Part shown: piece after piece, positions 58,339 through 64,000 of the stretch
Layout of the letters: each line of letters starts with the position of its first letter
How positions within the stretch are numbered: position 1 is the stretch's first letter
Assembly: GCA_003024175.1 (NCBI GenBank)
Contig: MDYQ01000133.1
Coordinates: forward strand, 1-64,000
Length of the DNA stretch: 64,000 nt
Direction of reading: 5' to 3'
Source: Planoprotostelium fungivorum
Taxonomy: Eukaryota > Evosea > Variosea > Cavosteliida > Cavosteliaceae
Program-made: the position numbers and the translations under genes
Notes under the pieces: model-generated
What the model was told of the DNA's origin: nothing
The model's input: only the letters and a program-made list of their open reading frames with translations
The model's database searches: none

Positions 58339-60213
58339 CTATTGTTTCGATCCCAAGCGATAGAGGAACCTGACCACATCGACCAGAGTGATGATGCCCA
58401 AGACTGTCCTGTACTCTCCACAGTCCACCTCCTTCTTTCAGTCGTCGAACGCATGCGTCTCGATGATGTCGATGATGTAGAAGATGAAGTACGATGATGT
58501 CGATGATGTAGAAGATGAAGTACGATGATGTTGATGACGATGTGTGACGATGTTGATGATGTTCACCTGATCACCGACCATAGGCACGACGGGTAGATGT
58601 CTAAACTTTCCCTTCAGCATGACATCGAGACACTTTCCGATCTTCTCTGCGGGGGAGACGACGACCACCTGCCCTCCATCAGCTTCATGATGTGACGTTA
58701 AGACATGTCACCTTCGAAGTCATGACTTCTTCGATGGTTGTAGTGCGGGATGCCTGAGACGTTTCAGCCGAAACAATAAAATGAAATAAAATCGAAACGA
58801 AGGGGAGACACCCCACAAACAATAAAACGAAATAAAATCGAACGCATTTTCACCTTCTCCTGCAACCTGACTCGATGTAGATAGTCACGCTCCGTAAAGA
58901 TTCCCGCCAAAGTCTGCCCCTCCAAGACGAACACCGCACCGATTCTGTGCTTCTCCATCAACTCGAGCGCCTTCAGAACTGAATCGGAAGACTGAACGAA
59001 ACACTCTTCAGAGGACACTCTTCCCAGTTGATTGAAGACGTCCTCGACAGTGTCGGGGTCTGCAAGGGTGAGGGGGGGAGGGTGGTGTCGTCTCACTCTT
59101 GTCGAGTTGAAGGTCGGTGGCTAGGAATCCGGCGTTGACCATGTGTTCGGCTACGTCACGGACGGACATCATTCCCACGAGGCTACCGTCTTGACCTGTC
59201 GTGATGAGTGATCGCGATCGAGATGCAGGATGATGATCGGGGTGCATGTGTGATGGGTCGATAGGCATGAATGATCGAGCGTGATGCATGAGATGATCGA
59301 CGTGCGGAGATGGGTGATCGATCTTGGAGGCACGAGTGATCGAAGTGATGGATGGATCGCTCACCCACGATGGGCAGGTGACGGATGATCTTCTTGATCA
59401 TGAGATCGGCACACTGATCGAGGGTCGTGTCAGGTTTGACCTATCCATTCGAATCAGTCATTGCGCGTGATGATCGTCCAGAGAACATGATGATGATGAC
59501 AACGAACGACACACGTGACAGACATAAAGATTCACTCACCGTGCTGAGTTGGTACTCTGTGACTTCCTTGATGGGAGTCTTCTGACTGTCTCTTCCCTTG
59601 AGAATCAACTTGGTCATGTAATCTCTCTCGGTGAAGATGCCACGGGGCTGATCGATCCATCAGACGATATGATTCCAATGCAACCTCCATCACCTTTCCT
59701 TTGGCCGAGACGACGACCGCTCCGATGTCGTGATCGCTCATGGCTTTCACGGCTTCGTAGACAGTCTGGTTCTCATCGACGATGACCACCGTGTTCTTTC
59801 CCTTCTTGTCCAACATCTCCTGGACGGTGACGGACTTGAGAAGGTTCTGGAGGGTCTCTCCTCTCTTCTCCTGGAAACTGGGTTTGACATCCTGCACGAG
59901 GTCAATCATACACATCAGAATGAAATGAATGTCGTCCACGGGAGAGAGGAGACGATCGAATGGATGTCTCTCTTCACCTTTCCAGCCTGAGCCGCGTTGA
60001 AATGAGAGGGTTTCGCTTCGGATGCAAACTTGTGTTGGGCTTCCGAAGTGGTCCATTTCATATGAGAAGTCGAGAAAGAGCGACTGGAACACATGTGAGT
60101 GAGAAGAAGCGTTTGTGAGGGACTCACGATACATGAGTGGGTCGAGGAAGAAGAGAACGAGTTCTTCCGATAGAGATGGATCGGATCACTTGATTGATGT
60201 TTCTGAAGCTCAT
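58339..60213 (-). CDS. Four-CBS-domain protein
   Basis: Two pairs of CBS domains (Bateman modules), which bind adenosyl nucleotides. First pair: VTVQEMLDKKGKNTVVIVDE, AVKAMSDHDIGAVVV, GIFTERDYMTKLIL, then CADLMIKKIIRHLPIVG and GMMSVRDVAEHMV. Second pair: ALELMEKHRIGAVFVLEG, GIFTERDYLHRVRL, then EEVMTSKVVVVSPAEKI, MLKGKFRHLPVV and GIITLVDVVRFLYRLG. The N-terminus (MSFRNINQVIRSISIGRTRS) is basic with few acids, so mitochondrial import is possible. There is no catalytic domain; similar stand-alone CBS proteins occur in plants and bacteria. Several introns; one holds a 31-bp tandem repeat. Confidence 0.9.
58461..58522. repeat. 31-bp tandem repeat in CBS gene intron
   Basis: Two exact 31-bp copies of a purine-rich unit (CGATGATGTCGATGATGTAG...) lie inside an intron of the CBS gene, followed by a diverged third start. 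Confidence 0.85.
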
Positions 60214-60697
60214 TGCGTCGTGCGTTAGCTCTGGATACAAAATGAGTGACGTCATAGACATCTCTCCATGTGGAGAGATTGAGAGAGTGGGATCGATCGA
60301 CTCACAATATGATTACAGAGGAGCTCTTGTCGTTACTTTGTGTGTGAGGATGTGTTCCCTCCGCTTCACAATTTGTTTTCAACTTGAAGATTTCGCATTC
60401 AGATACCCCTATCAAATGAGCCGCAGTCACATGGCTTGTGTGCATATAAGAGTCACGTCTATCTACAGGATAGAGTGTGTCTATCCATACATGCAGTACC
60501 TGTTTGCACGTTCCTCTGGTGTTCGAAAGGAACATGATGTTGTGGTGTGTCACTAACATCCTCGCTGTACATCACAGTTGAAGGAAGACTGAACAGAAGA
60601 ATCAAATTTGCGGCATTCGTGTGATTTATGAGTCGGATTCAGTGGTGATCCTCTGGTGTATCGTGATGGTTAGGTGAGAATACAGAATACATTTCGT
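60214..60697. other. Intergenic, no gene recognised
   Basis: Between the unknown protein gene and the CBS gene, both minus. A plus-strand open frame at 60194-60556 has no recognisable motif. Confidence 0.45.
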
Positions 60698-61310
60698 TCA
60701 AAAAAGTTTCATCCAGCTGTCGATTTCGCTTGTATCGGTGCCTGCTGGTTGGTGGAAGCAAACGTCCCCGCTGTCCGTGATGGTGACGATCATATTGATC
60801 GCCATTATACCGTCGCGGGCTGTCATAAGGCCTTCTGTCGAAGGATTTTGCCATTGTGTTGGTGGCTGTGAAAAGTGAGACCGTGATGTCATATGTGAAC
60901 CTCACCTGCACCTCTAAAGACAATCGATTCAGTTTGTTTGCGTTCTCGATCGTTCCCTTGTGATTTTGAACATCGAGCGTTACACTCTCTCCTCTATATG
61001 ATCCATCAGCCTCAACTGACACAAATGCGTGAGATCTGTAAAGTCATCACCTTCTGGCGGTCATAGAACCTCTCGCGGAGCTGACATCTTCTTCAGAGGC
61101 AGCTGATATGAAACAACCTCCCGTCGATGTCAGAGATAATCTGAATCTTCCAACCGAAGAGGGAGTCACTGGTGAGCTCGTTTCCAAAGCTTTTCCGTCC
61201 ACAGGCGTAATGACAAACTTTCCATCGGTCGATGTGGCGATGTTTAGACCAGCTTCGAGCGATGAATAAGACCGACAAGCGACTAATCCTTGCTTGGTTG
61301 GCTTCAGCAT
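60698..61310 (-). CDS. Unknown protein, about 175 residues
   Basis: Three exons on the minus strand (61310-61051, 61014-60906 and 60868-60698, approximate) join in frame: MLKPTKQGLVACRSYSSLEA ... SVGRFRLSLTSTGGCFIS, then VEADGSYRGESVTLDVQN, then TARDGIMAINMIVTITDSGD and the end SWMKLF. It looks globular and beta-rich. I see no signal peptide, no TM helix and no known motif. Reading the last exon in another frame gives a basic, Arg-rich tail, which looks less protein-like. Confidence 0.5.
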
Positions 61311-61467
61311 GATGAGTCTGTGGTGCTGAACCTTTTGTGGAGGCTGTGGTTTGGAGAGAACACGCGGAATAATCAGGGGTAGTAGTCCTTAAGGACGCGG
61401 TCCACTTTGGTGGAGTGCATCGGGTTTAAAATATCTTTTTATCTTTTTAATCGTGTGAAGGCAATAT

Positions 61468-61912
61468 TCATACACCCTTTATACAAGATGACTCTGATGT
61501 CGCGATCACTTGCACTTGTGTTGACCTTCCCCTCTCCACTGCTCTTTGTCTTCGATTCTGAAACCAGATTTGGACCCGGCGGCTCGTCGTGCAGAACTTT
61601 GTGGCCAGCTCTTCTCTCTCATCGTGTGAAGGATAGGCGGTCCTCTTGTACACACGGTCAAGCTCTTCTTGTTCCTTCGGCGTGAATTTTCTTATGCGAC
61701 GGAACTCTGAAGAGGATGTGAGTCGTGATGATCGTCATTATCGTAGAGGTGATGGAGATGCACGTTCACCTCTCGTCGTCTGTGTGTCTTTGGAGATGTC
61801 GGATCCTATATAGAAGAAGACGTGGTTGGTACGATTCGAGTGGACGATGCTGTGGGTCTTCTCCTCGTTGGACGCATCGGTCAGCAGCTGTGCGATGTTC
61901 ATGATCGTGTGT
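61468..61912 (-). CDS. Homeodomain transcription factor
   Basis: Two exons joined across a 62-nt GTGAAC...TTCAG intron give about 127 residues. The first encodes MNIAQLLTDASNEEKTHSIV and a short folded-looking part. The second is a canonical homeodomain: RRIRKFTPKEQEELDRVYKR, then HDEREELATKF, ending RRVQIWFQNRRQRAVER with Trp48, Phe49, Asn51 and Arg53 all present. A short tail follows. It is probably a nuclear DNA-binding protein. The class cannot be told; no extra loop (TALE) is seen. Confidence 0.88.
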
Positions 61913-62184
61913 GTGTTGACTCTGTACGCCTGCGTTCTTGTGTGTTCAGGGAGAGTCTGTCATACTTCCGTGGAATGCGGAGTTAAAACCATAAAGGATA
62001 AATAGCCGACGTCCTCCTTAAAGAGGAATTTTCAATGACTTCGGCCGCATCATTCTCAACACCCCGTGCCTGATCCATCAACGTAGATTCATTCTCTATC
62101 ATTTCCACATATCCATGGTGATCGGCCGCACGGTTGATACGCCTGAGAGCTATTCTACACAATAGGGATCATGTTTTATTCCTT

Positions 62185-63225
62185 TCAGCAGAAGTGTTCT
62201 GGACCGGTGGAGCTGCTTCCTTCTCTCTCTCCCAAATCCACTTTGATGGTTCTGTGAAAGACCTTGTGGTGACGCATCAGCCACGGTCGCACCATCACGA
62301 TCACCTCCATCATCATGGTCCAACAGACTCCAGAGAGGGCGGCATCGTAGCGGCCTTTACTGAGTTCATCGCGAATGAAAGCGTGCTGGGCGTGGGCTGG
62401 TTCGAACCAGGAGAAGGTGACGCCGGCATCATGCAGGGCCTTCCTGATCTGATCTCTACCTGCTGCGGGGACGTGTGTGTCCTTGTGTTTTGTCAATCGC
62501 CGACATGATGATGTTCATTGTGATGACGATCGATCGAATCATTGTGATTTGTCATCTCGAACCTGTTTGCCAAAGATCATGACGAGCTCTCCACGGATGT
62601 CTGAGACTCGATCCAACGAGTCGTCCTTCTTTCCTCTCCCCAACGTGTGGCTATGTATGTCGGTGGCAAAGTAACAACATGCAGCATGCACTCGGCGATC
62701 GAAGGCCGCACGAAAGGCCAAATGTCCACCGAGGCACATGCCGGTAGCTCCGATCCTTCCAGTGCAAGTGGGAAGTGATAAGAGGGTGTCGATCTGTGAT
62801 GGTCAATGTGCATTCGATGGAATTTGATGCCGACCGTGAGTTTAGCGTCTTCATCGTAAGCGGCGAGCTCTTTCTCGATCTTGTATCGGTTTCCTCTGTC
62901 GGTTCCATCGTTGTCGTACGGCAGGGGATCAGATGGTTCGAATTCGTGAAACGAGCTGGGTGCGGCACAGATGAAACCTTTTAGACATTGTTGAGATGGG
63001 TGATGATTTGATATCAATCATGTCACCGTTAGAGGCGATCTGTCTGGCAAATCTGGCCACTGGGCCAGTCACTTGATAAATCTCAGAGAATACAACTACA
63101 CCAGGGAATCTTCCTCGATCAATACGTGTTGCGATCTCGTCATCACCTCGCATTCGGGTAGCCAGGTATGGTAGGATGAAATAGAAAGATTCGCATGGGA
63201 CCTGAAGAGGTCTGAACATCCACAT
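62185..63225 (-). CDS. Dienelactone-hydrolase family protein
   Basis: Alpha/beta hydrolase. Visible motifs: RGRFPGVVVFSEIYQVTGPV (first strand and oxyanion region), YDEDAKL, then IGATGMCLGGHLAFRAAFD, where Cys in GMCLGG is the nucleophile typical of dienelactone hydrolases. FSWFEPAHAQHAFIRDE carries the likely catalytic His, and RGELVMIFGKQ and DTHVP lie where the catalytic Asp is expected. It ends KGRYDAALSGVCWTMMMEVF and a short tail finishing EHFC. At least five introns. The N-terminus is uncertain: MWMFRPLQ may be followed by an unspotted intron within the first 40 codons. The substrate is unknown. Confidence 0.83.
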
Positions 63226-63752
63226 GGCTCTCCTTGATCAACATGACGCGTCTTGGATTGGAATAAAAACACGTTTCTCCTCATTTTTTCGTCACAAAGT
63301 TTTGCGTTGCGAGGTGAGACTCGACACACCATCCAAACAGCTATCACTGATAGCAACGATAAAGGTGGAAGTCTTTGCGTGGTGCTTATTTCATTACTTT
63401 GACTTTATATTCCAGACACCAGCAGGCATCGTACGCTGTTCTTCACTTGGTGACTTCCATCGTGCGGCCCATGCGAATAATTACCTTTCTTTTTCACTCG
63501 GTACGATAACGCAAAATCACCATGGATACTCGTCTTCTTAACGCGCTTTTTTAAAAAGGTAAATAATCGCTTGGGCCGCACAATAGTACCCAAGACTGGT
63601 GGTCTGCAGCCGTCATAGAGGTGAGTGTGACTTCAAGAAGTCTGAACTAGACCTTCCACGATGAGAAGTCTGGTGGTACCTCACGATATTGTCGAATCAC
63701 AATAAATCATCAAGCGATCAGGGATTTCGCACTTTTTTTTGGGAATCTGATC
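63226..63752. other. Divergent intergenic region
   Basis: Between the hydrolase (minus) and the gene starting at 63753 (plus). No supported gene; small open frames on both strands lack motifs. Confidence 0.45.
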
Positions 63753-64000
63753 ATGTCAACGAAAGAGGTACTCGTCGCATTAGGTTTGAGCGTTGCATCG
63801 TTTGGTTTGGGATGGCAATACGCGAAGAGGACAAAGTCAGAAGATAAGGTGAATCACATCACCACATCTATTATCATCTCCTGATCAGCTCAGAAAGTAG
63901 AGAAGAAAGAAGAGGAAGAGGAAGAAGAAGAATACTCTGACGATGAATATTCTGACGACGATGATTTCGAGTATATAGAATGTGGGTTCAAATCGATCGA
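63753..64000 (+). CDS. Start of a peptidyl-tRNA hydrolase 2-like gene (cut by window end)
   Basis: Exon 1 encodes MSTKEVLVALGLSVASFGLG then WQYAKRTKSEDK, a signal-anchor-like helix followed by basic residues. A short intron ends at ...CTCAG, and exon 2 encodes KVEKKE, a Glu run, then YSDDEYSDDDDFEYI. The layout (N-terminal helix, LGW, basic patch, acidic linker) resembles PTRH2/Pth2, whose catalytic domain would begin next. The last bases (GTGGGTTC) look like another intron donor. Without the catalytic domain this is only a suggestion. Confidence 0.45.

Noticed and set aside
1-64000. Retroelements, LTRs or DNA transposons
   Set aside because: I saw no reverse transcriptase, integrase, transposase or terminal repeats in any frame; repeats here derive from host genes.

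Overview
This is nuclear DNA from a compact, intron-rich eukaryote. Genes are 0.1-1 kb apart, and almost every gene is cut by many short introns (about 38-60 nt, usually starting GTGAG/GTGAT and ending in CAG or TTGTAG). The gene mix fits a free-living amoeboid protist: hybrid histidine kinases, a lipoxygenase, LRR and bulb-lectin receptors with kinase-like tails, variant homeodomains, and fungal-type alpha-aminoadipate lysine synthesis. I favour a variosean amoebozoan of the Planoprotostelium/Protostelium kind. That is inference from content; a basal opisthokont is not excluded.

Layout. 1-2.3 kb: no protein gene recognised, one tRNA-like Pol III candidate. 2.3-10.2 kb: HECT ubiquitin ligase, a small one-TM protein, a coiled-coil protein, a TVP38/VTT membrane protein, and a sugar transporter on the minus strand. 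10.6-15.9 kb: an LRR receptor with a GPS-like autoproteolysis motif, one TM and a catalytically degenerate kinase. 17.3-21.0 kb: a complete lipoxygenase with an N-terminal CBM48/AMPK-type glycogen-binding-like domain. 21.1-24.5 kb (minus) and 39.5-42.9 kb (plus): two paralogous receptors with bulb-lectin ectodomain, GPS motif, TM and pseudokinase, plus a truncated third copy at 38.8-39.4 kb made partly of an inverted 260-bp piece. 24.7-30.8 kb, all minus: phospholipid methyltransferase, a double-homeodomain protein, a choline-transporter-like (SLC44) protein, a MAPEG-family protein and a Dpy-30 motif protein.

31.7-38.7 kb holds one very long gene that joins saccharopine dehydrogenase (LYS1 type) in frame to alpha-aminoadipate reductase (LYS2 type). 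43-54.5 kb is a segmental duplication: two hybrid histidine kinases in the same orientation, each preceded by the 3' end of an ankyrin-repeat gene (complete before copy 2, a 17-codon stub before copy 1). Copy 2 contains a 675-bp tandem repeat with a single N at the join, almost surely an assembly fault. 54.7-63.2 kb, all minus: mitochondrial FAD glycerol-3-phosphate dehydrogenase, a four-CBS protein, an unknown protein, a canonical homeodomain protein and a dienelactone-hydrolase family protein. The window ends inside a plus-strand gene resembling the start of peptidyl-tRNA hydrolase 2.

Best candidates for something new: (1) the receptors that couple LRR or lectin ectodomains to a GPS cleavage motif and a pseudokinase; (2) the LYS1-LYS2 fusion; (3) the CBM48-lipoxygenase fusion; (4) a dispersed TCTACAACGAG/CTCGTTGTAGA motif that recurs across the window in introns and exons and often forms the 3' splice site. 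Exon boundaries are read by eye from splice consensus and frame. CDS features below give the full genomic span from start codon to stop codon, introns included.
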